Assembly: GCA_037178975.1 (NCBI GenBank)
Contig: JASJZH010000002.1
Span: forward strand, 7,925,501-7,989,500
Length of the DNA: 64,000 nucleotides
Direction of reading: 5' to 3'
Origin: Oscheius tipulae
Taxonomy: Eukaryota; Nematoda; Chromadorea; Rhabditida; Rhabditidae
Shown: piece after piece, positions 11,093 through 21,823 of the stretch
How the letters are laid out: every line of letters starts with the position of its first letter
Numbering within the stretch: the stretch's first letter is position 1
Translations under genes and position numbers: made by a program
Notes under the pieces: model-generated
What the model was told of the DNA's origin: nothing
Databases searched by the model: none
What the model saw: the letters and a program-made list of their open reading frames with translations, nothing else

Positions 11093-14000
11093 ATGGTTCT
11101 ACTCGGAGCCATTGACCAAGGCACCTCTAGCAGCCGATTTCTGGCCTTCGAGGCCGATACAGGAGAGCTAGTCACTAGTCATCAGGTACGCCTCCTTCTT
11201 CTAGATAGGTACTGTCTCTCTTTCTCTAGATTGAAGTCCGTCAATTGTTCCCCAGTCCTGGATGGGTCGAGATGGATCCAATGGAAATCCTGGACACTGT
11301 CAAGACTTGTATGGAGGTTGGTTCTGTCTCTCTGTTTCTCTCTCTCCCTCTCTCTGCCTGCCAACAACGAGAACTTGTTTTCCACTGTTTTCTTTCAGAA
11401 AGTTGCCGAAAACCTCGACCAGATGGGTATCTCTGTCAACGAGATGAAGAGTATAGGACTAGCCAACCAGAGGGAGACAACAGTGGTCTGGGACAGAGAG
11501 ACTGGCAAGCCTCTGTACAACGCAATTGTTTGGTTGGACACCCGAACAAGTTCGCTGGCTGAGGAGAGTATTGCTAGGACAGAGACGAAATCCAAGGACT
11601 TCTTCAAGGAGAAGACCGGACTACCTATTCATCCCTACTTCAGTGCTCTGAAGCTGAGATGGCTACTCACCAATGTACCGGAGGTTCAAGCAGCGAGAGA
11701 AAAAGGTAGTCTTTTTCAGAGACAAAGACAAAGACAGAGAAAGTGACAGGGATAGATAGTTTTCAGGCAACCTAATGTTCGGAACCGTGGACACTTGGCT
11801 GATCTGGAACCTGACAGGATCCCACGTCACCGATGTCTCCAATGCCTCTAGGACTATTCTTCTGGACCTCCACAAGAGGAAATGGTCATCCCAGCTCTGT
11901 GACTTCTTCGACATCCCATTTGACATCCTCCCAGAAATCCGTTCCTCTGCCGAAGTCTACGGCCATTTGAAAGACGGTCCACTGTCAGGAGTCCCTCTGT
12001 CTGGATGTCTAGGAGACCAGCAAGCTGCCATGGTCGGTCACAACTGTCTACACCGTGGAGACACAAAGAACACTTACGGAACAGGGACGTTCATGCTCAC
12101 AAATATTGGACAGGAGCCTGTCATCAGCAAGAATGGTCTACTGACTACTGTAGGATTCCAGGTAAGACTTATCCTCAAAAGTTTTGTACTCTAGTCCTGA
12201 TTGGAATTGCGCGCGACTTCGGCCCGCAGACACAGTAGGTAAGAATTCGGACGCATATGACCCGGGTTCGATTCCCGTAGGCTCTTTTTTCTAAAATCGT
12301 CCCTTTTGCAGTTCGGACCCGACTCTCCGGTCATCTATGCTCTAGAAGGAGCTGGTTCAATTGGTGGCAATGTTGTTCGGTTCCTAAGAGACAACTTCAA
12401 GTTTATCAAGGTTAGTCACTGTCACCGTCACTGTCTCTTTTTCAGGATGCCAGTGAGATGGAGCCTCTCTGTCGATCGGTCGAGTCCACAGAAGACCTCT
12501 ACTTTGTACCCTGCTTTACTGGACTCTACACCCCGTACTGGGATCCAAGTGCCAGAGGAACTATTGTCGGAATGACCCAGGTCACGAACAGAGCCCATGT
12601 CTGCTTGGCAGCGCTGCAAGCCGTAGCTTTCCAGAGCGCTGAGATGGTGGCAGCTGTCGAACAGGATCTGGACCATGAGTGCGTCATCACCACGCTCAAG
12701 GTAGGCAAAAGTTGTTTTGGAGAGAGAGAGACAAATAGATAGGAAGACAGAGGAGAGAAACAGAGAGACAGACAGGCAGAGAGATCTGACTCTTCCCTTA
12801 CTCTGCACTCTTGACTGTACCCTCACTAGTCCACTGAATCATTTACTGAAAGTACTGTGTGTACTATTACCCCCTATCTGTCTACTGTTCCTGTGACTCT
12901 CTTCTTGTTTGGTCCAACTGACTCTCCCTTTTGAGCTATGTACACTTTTCTGGGCTTCTAACTATACTCTATCTCCTGTGCAATGCCCCATGACTCTCAA
13001 GTCACCCCATGTAGTTAGAGTTTAAGAAGAGGTGAACAGGGACAGAATGACAGAGTGACAGAGGGCCTGCCCTACAGTACCATAGAGCTCAATGGATGCC
13101 CCCAAACATAGTCCAAAGCGCCCACCTGTCAGTAGTCTCCATGCAAAGATGTCTTTATTGTTCATCTGTCTTCCTGTATTGCTGGTAGCGACCGCGAAGA
13201 CGGCGAATATCGGTCAGGATTCCTTCGGCCAACGTCGTGGATCCGTCCTCGGTGGTCTGACTGACCTGTAGCTCCTCGAACGAGCAGCTGTACTCGACGG
13301 CTCGTCCGTACTTCTTGATCAGTTTCGTCATTTCGGCCTCAAGCTGCTGATAGCGAGTCTGCTCCTCGAAGTCGAGACGTCTCTTCTCTGTTAGCTGTTC
13401 CTCGAGCTGACGACGACGCTGTCCAAGTCGGTCAACAGCCTCAGTCACGTCCTGTCCACGGGTGTCCCATTGTTTCAGTCGCGTTTGTAGCTCTTCCAGT
13501 TCGGACTTTAGCATCCGGAGATAATTCTTGTGCTGACTGCGACGCAGCCTCGTCTCCGCCAGACAGCTCTCCACATCCTGTCGCTTGACCATGATCCAGT
13601 CGCAATGGTAGTTGATAGCCTCGTCGAGCTCGTCTGCCTGTCCAGCACATTTGCGACGCTCCTTCACCAGATACCTCATCTTCTCCTCCTTCAGGTACTG
13701 GACCCAGAGGGTGACCTTGTCCTGCAGAGCCGACTCCTTCAGACGCGCCTTGGCTACTCGGTCAGCCAGTTCGGCTACCTGTCCGTTGGTCAGGCGCAGC
13801 TCGTTGACAGTCCGGACACGAAGCTGCTCCTGGTTGAAGAGTTCCTGCTCCATCATGGCTGCTGCGTCTTCCAGCTGGCGACGGACGTTTTGGGCAGCTC
13901 GGAGATTCATGGATGAGGCAGCCTTCTGTGGACGGGACATTGTTCCAAGTGAGAAAGCGTTTCTGAGGACTTCTGTATTTGAAACTTTGAAAACTTGTTT

Positions 14001-14422
14001 GTTTGGAGAGCAGCATTGTAATTGGGAGCTGTAATTAGTGTGGACAAAGTGGCTTCTACATTGAACAGAGAGACAGAAGGACATAGAGAGATAGAGAGAG
14101 ATTGAGGGACACAGAGACACAACAGTCTCATGACCAAGTTCATATTCAGGTCGACGGCGGAATGACAGTGAACAGTCTTTTCAACGAGCTCCAAGCCAAC
14201 ATTATTGGAAAGACCATTGTCGCTCCAGTCCTTCCTGAAGTTTCCGGCTGGGGAGCAGCCGTGGCTGGAGCCATCGGAGCCGGACAGATGGGGCTGGAAG
14301 AGTTCCGGAACAAGTCCCCGAAGGCATCTGTCTTCAGTCCACAGATTTCCGAAGATGAGAGACAGAAAGAGGTCTTCAGGTGGAAAGAAGCCGTCCGACG
14401 AGCCTGTGGTTGGGCTCATTGA
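11093..14422 (+). CDS. Glycerol kinase
   Basis: Seven exons (11093-11185, 11230-11316, 11399-11705, 11767-12161, 12312-12410, 12446-12700, 14150-14422) join in frame to about 502 residues, the usual length of the family. It phosphorylates glycerol to glycerol 3-phosphate with ATP. FGGY-kinase features are clear: N-terminal [11 protein letters not shown], then [14 protein letters not shown], the G-D-Q-Q-A-A phosphate loop, Y-G-T-G-T-F, and V-D-G-G-M-T-V-N in the last exon. The ATG lies one base after a cttccag acceptor. The last intron (1.45 kb) contains an antisense nested gene, and the last exon was partly duplicated 6.9 kb downstream. The C-terminal segment after about residue 440 diverges somewhat from other kinases. 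Confidence 0.96.
12255..12290 (+). other. tRNA-like B-box sequence in glycerol kinase intron 4
   Basis: The intron holds GGGTTCGATTCCC, a T-arm/B-box-like sequence, followed by a short T run. The acceptor and anticodon arms do not pair convincingly, so a functional tRNA is unlikely. It may be a tRNA-derived relic. Confidence 0.35.
13155..13940 (-). CDS. Intronless coiled-coil protein nested in glycerol kinase intron 6
   Basis: A single exon encodes 261 residues, antisense to and wholly inside the last intron of glycerol kinase (12701-14149). Apart from a short N-terminus ([19 protein letters not shown]) and a short tail, the protein is a continuous Glu/Arg/Leu/Gln-rich alpha-helical coiled coil. 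There is no signal peptide or membrane segment. Lack of introns in an intron-rich neighbourhood suggests a retrocopy, although no poly(A) relic is obvious. Codon use looks like a well-expressed gene, with many C-ending codons. The family is not recognised; a cytoskeletal or sperm-type filament protein would fit the sequence type but is only a guess. Confidence 0.8.
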   Translation of the reverse strand: MSRPQKAASSMNLRAAQNVRRQLEDAAAMMEQELFNQEQLRVRTVNELRLTNGQVAELADRVAKARLKESALQDKVTLWVQYLKEEKMRYLVKERRKCAGQADELDEAINYHCDWIMVKRQDVESCLAETRLRRSQHKNYLRMLKSELEELQTRLKQWDTRGQDVTEAVDRLGQRRRQLEEQLTEKRRLDFEEQTRYQQLEAEMTKLIKKYGRAVEYSCSFEELQVSQTTEDGSTTLAEGILTDIRRLRGRYQQYRKTDEQ

Positions 14423-14492
14423 ATTTTTTCTCATTACCGTGTGCCTTACCACTTCTAGCACCATTTTCGGAACTCATTTTTCAGATAGGTCA

Positions 14493-14539
14493 TGTTCTGC
14501 AAAGTTGTAGCCCTTGCTGCTCTACAACTTTGCAAAATA
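14493..14539 (+). repeat. Foldback hairpin element, copy 1
   Basis: The arms GTTCTGCAAAGTTGTAG and CTACAACTTTGCAAAATA are near-perfect inverted repeats with a short loop. The copy lies between the glycerol kinase stop and a 5S rRNA gene. It is one member of the family detailed in the findings. Confidence 0.85.
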
Positions 14540-14637
14540 TTGCAAAGCTTAAAAATATCATCTTGTATCCGAAAAGCTCGTTGGGAAAACGTATCTCGTG
14601 CACTAAGAATGTGTTTAGCAGCCAAACAAGCACTTTC

Positions 14638-14755
14638 GCTTACGGCCACACCACGTTGAAAGTACGCCATCCCGTCCGATCTGGCAAGTCAAGCAACGTT
14701 GGGCCCGGTTAGTACTTGGATCGGAGACGGCTTGGGAATCCCGGGTGTCGTAAGC
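14638..14755 (+). rRNA. 5S ribosomal RNA, copy 1
   Basis: The 118-base sequence starts GCTTACGGCCACACCACG and ends in a complementary TGTCGTAAGC, so the ends pair as stem I. It contains the 5S signatures GTCCGATCTGGCAAGT and the internal control region around AGTACTTGGATCGGAGAC. A T run follows directly, as expected for a Pol III terminator. It is the RNA of the large ribosomal subunit central protuberance. Copy 2 at 21528 arose from the same segmental duplication. Confidence 0.95.
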
Positions 14756-14901
14756 TTTTTGCCTTTTTTTTTGAGTCTCTCGCTCGCTAAAAATTGTTGT
14801 TTTGAGCCCGAAAATAATGCTAGATGTGGATCCCCTTGTATATTCTGAATTCTCCAAAATGGTTGTTATTTACTGCTCAATAATAAAGACGGTTTTATTT
14901 G

Positions 14902-17188
14902 TCAGACCTTCTTCTTATTGTTATTGAGATCGAGAAGCATGTTACCCGCGACACGTTTCAATTCATAGAAGCCCACGTAGTGTAGGAACCCGTCCAAATA
15001 GGGCAGCAAGGGATTGTTGCCCCAGAAGGCCTGCGGCGCTCGGGGATTCCTCTTCAGTCGCGCGTAGGGACCCATGTCGGGCTTGGTGACGAAATCCCAA
15101 AGGACCTTGGTCCAGGACTTGTGCTGCAGCAGGTTGTCGTAGTATTCTGGGGCTATCTTCCGGACCAGGGGGAGATTTCGGCCGGGGATCTGAAGAATGA
15201 ATTGGCATCAAAGACAGGGGAACTCACGTATGGAAAGTCGTGATGTTCCACGTGATAGCCGACGTTGAAGGTGCACAGGTTCCACCACCCGTAGTAGCTG
15301 AAAGTTCAATGTCAGGCACTGCCGCTGTCGCTCTATGATCATGTCAATTTGGCCAACATGTCATCCTGTTCACCATCCAATCTGACAATTCATAAGTCGG
15401 TCCTTTTGGACCTGTGCCCGGTACTGTCAACTTACTCTCTCTGTCAATCTGTCAAAACGTTCATGATCATAGTCTATTAACCTGAACATTTGTTAATCTA
15501 CCAATATAACAACTGTCCAATCTGTCCGCTCCGCAGGTCAAACAGAGCCTGTCCAACTTTCCACCTGTTCACCTGTTTCCTGTTTAATGTCTATTGCAAA
15601 ACAATCAGAATATCAGATTGTCAATCTATACATCTCTCATGCACCTAAGGTTTCAGCCAGTCCAGCCTTCTACTGTGGACAGTCCAACGGTCCAACATGT
15701 CCACCTGTAAATCCAGTGAAGCTTGAAACTGTGAGACTGCCATCTATCAGCCCACTCCAATGCCAATTTGTTCTTCTCTCTGTATGTCATTGTTACTGTC
15801 CTTTTGTCCAGTCAATTCAAATATAGCGCCATCCTCGACTTATCATCGACATGTCAAGCCTCGTCGCGCTTCTCTTCAGTTGCACCATAGGAGTCACTCT
15901 GTATTTCGCTTCTCCGGTCTCTTCGTCTCTATGTCTCTGTTACTCAGTCTCTTTGCCTCTCCGTCCCTTGTTTCCTCTCTTCCAAAACATGCATCCCCAT
16001 GTTCTCACCCGTCACTGGCACTATTTGCCCCTCTCTGTTTGTTCCCTCTCCGCAATAACTACAACTCACAGGGCTCGAGTCACCGCTCAGTCCATTTTTT
16101 GACCAACCTGTATGTTTCCTGTGTCTCATCGAATATGTAATGTTCGGAGATGAAATGCCCGGCTGAAGGATGGAGCCCCATCGCTATCAAGGTTCCGAAG
16201 AGGAGGTAGACGACTGCTTTGATTCCGAAGAAGTAGTATATTAGCAGGTCGAAAGTTATCTGGAAGAATCATTGTGAGAGACAAAGACGCTACAGTACCT
16301 GAATGACAGCGTTGAGAATCTCCAGATCTGTTGGTGCCTTTTTGTAAATGATCAAAGGCCGAAAACCGTAAAACAATGGCTGGAGCGAAAGCCAAAGCAA
16401 CTTTTTCAATGGAGAGGTGAAAAATAGGGCTTCCAGTTCAGTAGGGACATCTGTGTCCATACCGTCTTCTCCCAGATACCGATGATGTTCAACGTGGTAC
16501 TTTTTGAAGGAGATAGAGATTGGAATTGCTATGGGCAGATTGGCGACCATTCCGAACAGCCTGTTCTGTAAATGTGATGATTTGACAGAATGACAGTGAC
16601 CAATACTCACCGCTAAAGGCCTCGCATTTCCGTAGACTACATTGTGTGAAATGTCATGGATAGCTAGAGTCATGGCATGGTTGATGACTCCACCACAGAA
16701 GTAACCTTCAAGTAGAATCAATATCCAGTCGGCGTCTGAAGTAAGACACTGCAAAAATAGATAGAGACAATACATACCTTGCAGAAGCCAACACATAAAA
16801 ACCTGCCAGAGTACCATGGCTACACAGACATATTTAAAGGAGGGATCGATTCCGAAGAGCTGAAAATCAGACAGTCGTCTGTCTCTCTTTTTCTGTCTTT
16901 CTATCTCTCTGTACCTGTCTCTGTGTCTCCCTATCTCTTTGTCTCTCTCCCCGACTCTTGGTCTTTCTATAGCTTCCTCTGTTTGATTGCCAAGCCATCG
17001 ATACCCTCACAAACTTTTCTCTGTGTACTGATGTCGTCAGAGAGAGAGAGAGAGAGAGAGAAAGTCCGGACAAAAGAACAGACCTTCTTAATTTCCGGGT
17101 GTGCCTTGACAATGGTCTCGCGGCGACTCATATGCGGCTGTTCTGTCAGTGTCCATATGAAGTCGTCCCGGGAAACGGATTGTCCCAT
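14902..17188 (-). CDS. Sphingolipid delta-4 desaturase (dihydroceramide desaturase, DES1-like)
   Basis: Seven exons (complement 14902-15189, 15228-15297, 16108-16259, 16299-16565, 16611-16735, 16778-16859, 17084-17188) join in frame to 362 residues. The enzyme inserts the 4,5-trans double bond of ceramide in the ER membrane. Visible features: N-terminal [10 protein letters not shown] (a likely N-myristoylation site), four to six hydrophobic helices, and three His boxes, H-D-I-S-H, H-V-E-H-H and H-V-E-H-H-D-F, plus [12 protein letters not shown]. The ATG lies one base after a cttcag acceptor. The gene converges on glycerol kinase, with a 5S copy between them. Minus-strand AATAAA occurs a few bases after the stop. 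An 0.8-kb intron is made of degenerate CTGTCA-type repeats. Confidence 0.96.
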
Positions 17189-17491
17189 TCTGAAGTCGGG
17201 GAATGATGTGAGAAGAGGGTGATTCACCAAAAGAAGTGAGAGAGGTGATAAGACGAAACATTTTCTGTCGATATCTCTTTAGGATTCTTTAGATAGGGTG
17301 TCGAATCATCGCTGACACGAATAAGGAAGCTGAGCGGTCAGGTTATAAAGTTTATGATCTTTTTCATACAAAAAAAACCGAAAAGACTGAAAAACAGCCG
17401 AGACGGTACGGAGGTGAAACGGGTGATCGAGCCTAAGCCAAAAACGGAATAACTCTTTTCGGGTCTAAAACAGCCTTTATGGGGAAAGTGA

Positions 17492-17541
17492 TGTTCTGCA
17501 AGGTTGTAGACTTAGGCACGGGCTGCAGCTTTTCAGAACAT
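17492..17541 (+). repeat. Foldback hairpin element, copy 2
   Basis: Degenerate copy: GTTCTGCAAGGTTGTAG pairs imperfectly with GCAGCTTTTCAGAAC. Confidence 0.6.
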
Positions 17542-17668
17542 GAAAATGCCGAAAAATGACTATTTGGGTTCAAAAATCTTTGTGCACACATAGGCATCAA
17601 CATTTTTGGCTAGAAATCGCGGTAATTGGGCTTTAATGCGTTCAAAACGGGAGTTACAAGCAAAACTA

Positions 17669-17718
17669 TGTTCTGCAAAGATATAGCACTTTATCTGGGC
17701 TACAACTTTGCAAAACAT
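17669..17718 (+). repeat. Foldback hairpin element, copy 3
   Basis: GTTCTGCAAAGATATAGC pairs with GGCTACAACTTTGCAAAAC. It lies 130 bases from copy 2, with related flanking sequence. Confidence 0.75.
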
Positions 17719-18643
17719 GACGAAGCAAGAAAAAGAGGCCTGGGCCCAAAGATAGTGAGAGAACTTAGGCGCGCCGCCTTCGACTTACTTTTTAGGGAGG
17801 GTCAGGTTGATTGCTACAGTTTCAATATTGTCCAGGCTCAAAATTTACGGTAAGCTAGCAAAAGAACGTTGAAAAGTAGTGGGAGAGTGTTAAGAGAACA
17901 TGGGGTGACCGCGGAGAGAGAGAGAGGGTCTGGAAGCCCCTTCAAACATTGCGCGCGTCTCTTTGCTCCAGGCAACCAAACCAGTCTCCCTCTCGGAAAT
18001 GATTGATTTTTCTGAGGGAAAAGGTAGGCCGTTAAAAAGCGGAGCAGGAGAAAGTAAATGGAATGACTCGTCGTGTACATAGGCTTGAATCGCGGGGAAG
18101 TACTATCAGCGCCATGATGGGCAGAACAAACAGAGAGACAGAGAGAGAGAGGTCAAAGAGAGCGGCGAGAAGCAGAGAAAGAACGAGCCAGATAAAATGG
18201 AATCTCTTGAAAGGATTTTGTGGGAGGAGAATGGAATTTGGTACTGGACACGGTAAACAAACAAGTCAGACAGAGAGACAGAGACATAGAAAGACAGAGA
18301 TATGGAAAGACAGAGATATAGAAAGACGGAGAGACAGAGTGACAGAGCCACAGATAGACAGAAATACAGAGTGACAGGTTCTGGTTTTTCCTTTGTCTTT
18401 CGTTCCTTTTATACCATCATAACTCCTCTGACTTGCGTTCTGATCTGTGTCCCAATTGTGCAAACATGCTCCCCGTAAAACTCAGTATCAGTTGGGTGCA
18501 AACTTTCTTTCTTCACGATTCTTCGTCTTTTGTCTAGGCTTTTTCGATGTTTGCCCAACATTTACAGCCTCTCATTGGTGTGAATTTCCTCTTGTCGAGG
18601 CATAAAACCCTCAGACAGGGACGAATGAACGCTATCGCTCAAA

Positions 18644-19131
18644 ATGCGCTGGCTTCTACCGGTCCTTTTCATTGGAGCTGTCGTCGCTGTAACTCTCTGT
18701 CTCTCCGTCTTTTTAGCCATTTCTCTTACAGCACGGACATGGAAGGAAGAATGACTCATCCAAGAGAGGCACTTCGAGCAAAAACCACTACGGTTTCAAG
18801 TCTGAAGGAAGTCATCGACAAAAGAAGCTGGCTACCCCTCCAAAAATCCAGAAAGCAACCGCAGCACCGAAAAAGCTCGTCGCTGTCCAGCCATTTCCAC
18901 AGCCTGTTCCCAAGGAAGTCAAGCTCCCAGTAGCTCTAGTCGACCCAGTCCCTCTGCCGCCCAAACCGGTCGTTCTTTCGGTAGCTCTAGTGGATCTAGT
19001 CCACCCTCAACTTGTCAATCTGCCCGAAGTGACTGCTGCTCCGAAAGCTGTCCTCGGTGAGACTCTCTGTATACTACTGTATGTTCTGTGTCCTAATAGC
19101 TGTTTCAGAGAGTGGGTCCATCAAAGATTGA
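18644..19131 (+). CDS. Small secreted Pro/Val/Lys-rich protein
   Basis: Exons 18644-18688, 18732-19056 and 19109-19131 join in phases 0 and 1, giving about 130 residues. The first exon is just the signal peptide (MRWLLPVLFIGAVVA). The mature protein starts H-G-H-G-R-K, is basic at first, then becomes rich in Pro, Val and Leu with a weak internal repeat (L-P-V-A-L-V-D-P-V and L-S-V-A-L-V-D-L-V). It has no Cys. A structural extracellular or cuticle-associated role would fit, but the family is unknown. The last exon adds only seven codons. Confidence 0.65.
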
Positions 19132-19786
19132 TGAACTTACGTTTCTTGGTTTATGACATCTGTTCAGATTTTGACGTAAACAGAATAAGGGAGATAAACC
19201 ATGGAATTAGAACAACTGGAAACAGAGCAGCGTCAGGTGGTTAAGACACTGAAGCTTGACTGAGACAGAAGAGTACAAGATGAAGGTACAAGGCGACGTA
19301 TAGTTTTGAACAGAATGAAGAGTACATTTCAATAGTTCTGTCAGTCTCTATCACTTGCTCGAAAGATTCTCATCCAAAAGTTCTGTTAGTCATACGGTCG
19401 TTTTCTGTCATCTGCGACTGCCGCAACAATTCTCCCGACTGCTGTTACACGTCACACAAAGAGACAGCAAGTGTCATTCCCATTACTTCCCCTGTAGACG
19501 GATAAATAACCAGCACTATCTAATAGACTTTCTTCGCAGAACAATTAGGTTTTCGCGTGTCTTTTGAACGGAAATACATTTGAGAAATTTGGAGACTGAC
19601 AGATAGACAGAGAGACAGTGATGAACTTTTCTCTATTCCTTCATCCGCAGAATAATAAACGTCAATTCATTAAAGCTGCAATGCTGAGAGGGAGCGGCTC
19701 CGATGAATTCTTCGAAGAAAAAAAACTAATAGTCTCGAGAGCAGTCTGCCCTCCTTCTCCCCACCAATTGGCTTTGTCTACGTCGC

Positions 19787-20873
19787 ATGAACGCGACGAC
19801 GGCAACATGCGACCGAACTCGAGACACAGATCTGGAAAATATCCTAGTTTTTGTGACTCACCATGTCGTCTGTTTCCCTTGTCTCATCCTCAACGTTTCC
19901 ATTGTTAAATGTCTCCTCTTTACCCAGCCCAAGTTAAACAATGCCTTCTACTCTCTGTTTGCATTGTCTTCAATATTGGCAATTGTTTACTACCCGGTGG
20001 AATTCGTCATCTATCGCGGGATAGCCTATTTGACCATATTCCGATGTCAACTGCTGGAAGCTTTTGGAAACTACTCTTTCGCTCTGACCGTCCCGTACTT
20101 CCTCGTCAATTATTTGGATGCAGCACAGAGCGTGACCTATACTTTCATAACTATCAACAGACTGTCGGCTGTATTCAGGCCAGTGAAACATAAGGAGGTA
20201 GGCCTGTCTCTGTCCCTCACATATCCAATTCAGAGATGGAAGAAGCTCCTCGGCACAGTCCTGTGTCTTTGTCTCATCATCCCTCTAACAACTACATTCA
20301 ACACTTTTGGACCCACCAAAATCGTTCCTCTAAATAACGGGATGCTTCTAACCTACACCAGATTCCTCAAGTTTGTAAGTTTCTCCGTCGCAGCCATTAT
20401 CTCTCTGTCATTTTCAGATTGCCGCCAGTATGGTGGCTACCATATCCATGTCAATCATGTGCGTGATCTCCACCACATGTACTGTCATCACTGTCGTCTC
20501 TTTGCATCACAAGGAGACTAGAATCCGTCAAACAGAGACAGCTTTGACTCTGATAGGCGCAGTTATAGCCATCACGATTATGCTGAAGGCTAGTGTGCAG
20601 GTTATTTTGCAACTTTTCACTTCCAAATCCAGTTTAGCTACTCTTCTTCATAGACACCGCGTATTTGACACCGACCTGGATACGGTACCATTTCATTAAC
20701 TTTAGTTACTTGGCTGGACCATGGGCTCTAGTGGCTTTGTGTTCGGAGGTAAGGATAGAGTCAGAGAGACAGAGAGACAGAGAGACTTGCAGACACGCCT
20801 ACGACTTAAGACCATGTGGGGATGTGCTTCCAACCGCGTGGAGGCTGTTTCTGTCTCCACTACAACAACCTGA
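19787..20873 (+). CDS. Nematode seven-transmembrane (serpentine-type) receptor
   Basis: Five exons (19787-20197, 20234-20374, 20418-20592, 20654-20748, 20793-20873) give about 300 residues. The N-terminus (MNATTATCDRTRD) has an N-glycosylation motif. Seven hydrophobic segments follow in order, with T-I-N-R-L-S-A-V-F-R-P after helix 3, and a C-terminal tail rich in Ser/Thr after L-C-S-E-T-R-L-R. Layout and loop motifs are like the chemoreceptor superfamilies of nematodes; I cannot pick the family. The junction 20592/20654 uses a weak gtgtgc donor. If that intron is wrong, the frame is broken near 20690 and this is a pseudogene. Confidence 0.7.
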
Positions 20874-21120
20874 AGCCACTGATAATCGTGCAAGAACCAA
20901 TGACTAAACCTCACAGTTCAGAGATAGTCCAGTACCAAGTCTCCGACCTCGTAGCCCATAAACTAAAATAAATTAACTTCTAGTACTGTGTCGCATTCAG
21001 TAGATCAGAGTGAGTCCATGGAAACAGCCAGATGACGGTGGCATCCTCCACAGCGTTGAACAGATGACAATCCAGCATCTTGTATCCGAAAAGCTCGTTG
21101 GGAAAACCTATCTCGTGCAC
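20874..21120. other. Spacer before the glycerol kinase duplicate
   Basis: Bases 21077-21120 repeat the sequence at 14559-14603 (the stretch between hairpin and 5S in copy 1), placed here in front of the exon copy, so the order is permuted relative to the source. Confidence 0.6.
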
Positions 21121-21382
21121 CTTCCTGAAGTTTCCGGCTGGGGAGCAGCCGTGGCTGGAGCCATCGGAGCCGGACAGATGGGACTGGAAGAGTTCCGGAA
21201 CAAGTCCCCAAAGGCCTCTGTCTTCAGTCCACAGATATCCGAAGATGAAAGACAGAAAGAGGTCTTCAGGTGGAAAGAAGCCGTCCGACGAGCCTGTGGT
21301 TGGGCTCATTGAATTTTTTCTCATTACCGTGTGCCTTACCACTTCTTGCGCCATTTTCGGAACTCATTTTTCAGATAGGTCA

Positions 21383-21429
21383 TATTCTGCAAAGTTGTAG
21401 CCCTTACTGCTCTACAACTTTGCAAAATA
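21383..21429 (+). repeat. Foldback hairpin element, copy 4
   Basis: Paralogue of the copy at 14493, carried in the segmental duplication. The first arm has one change (CATATTCTGC). Confidence 0.85.
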
Positions 21430-21527
21430 TTGCAAAGCTTAAAAATATCATCTTGTATCCGAAAAGCTCGTTGGGAAAACGTATCTCGTGCACTGAGAAT
21501 GTGTTTAGCAGCGAAACAAGCACTTTC

Positions 21528-21645
21528 GCTTACGGCCACACCACGTTGAAAGTACGCCATCCCGTCCGATCTGGCAAGTCAAGCAACGTTGGGCCCGGTT
21601 AGTACTTGGATCGGAGACGGCTTGGGAATCCCGGGTGTCGTAAGC
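21528..21645 (+). rRNA. 5S ribosomal RNA, copy 2
   Basis: Same 118-base sequence as copy 1, with paired ends and a T-run terminator. It lies in the duplicated block. Confidence 0.95.
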
Positions 21646-21823
21646 TTTTTGCCTTTTTTTTGAGTCTCTCGCTCGCTATAAATTGCTGTTTTGAACCCGA
21701 AAATGACAAGAGTATTCGACTCCCCATTTTATGGGCTACAAGATCGGTTACTTGCAACTGACCCCTCTTTGTCTCTCTGTCTCTTCCAATCACTCTGTCT
21801 CTATGTCCTGTAAACAAATCTGC

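Larger units (their letters stand above)
17189..18643. other. Intergenic stretch with two hairpin elements
   Basis: Apart from hairpin copies at 17492 and 17669 and a GACAGAGA block at 18125-18375, nothing gene-like is seen. Confidence 0.5.
21121..21704 (+). pseudogene. Duplicate of glycerol kinase 3' exon and its downstream 5S region
   Basis: The segment matches 14231-14814 with a constant offset of 6890 bases up to the 5S end and only a few substitutions. It contains the last 192 coding bases including the stop, the hairpin and the 5S gene. Catalytic parts of the kinase are absent, so this is a gene fragment. The reading frame remains open upstream to about 21010, producing a chance 100-residue ORF. 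Confidence 0.9.

Noticed and set aside
13530-14034. Plus-strand ORFs opposite the coiled-coil gene
   Set aside because: Shadow frames; codon use and composition favour the minus-strand coiled coil.
21010-21312. 100-residue ORF ending like glycerol kinase
   Set aside because: Chance open frame joined to the duplicated exon end; lacks all catalytic regions and an acceptor is not needed.
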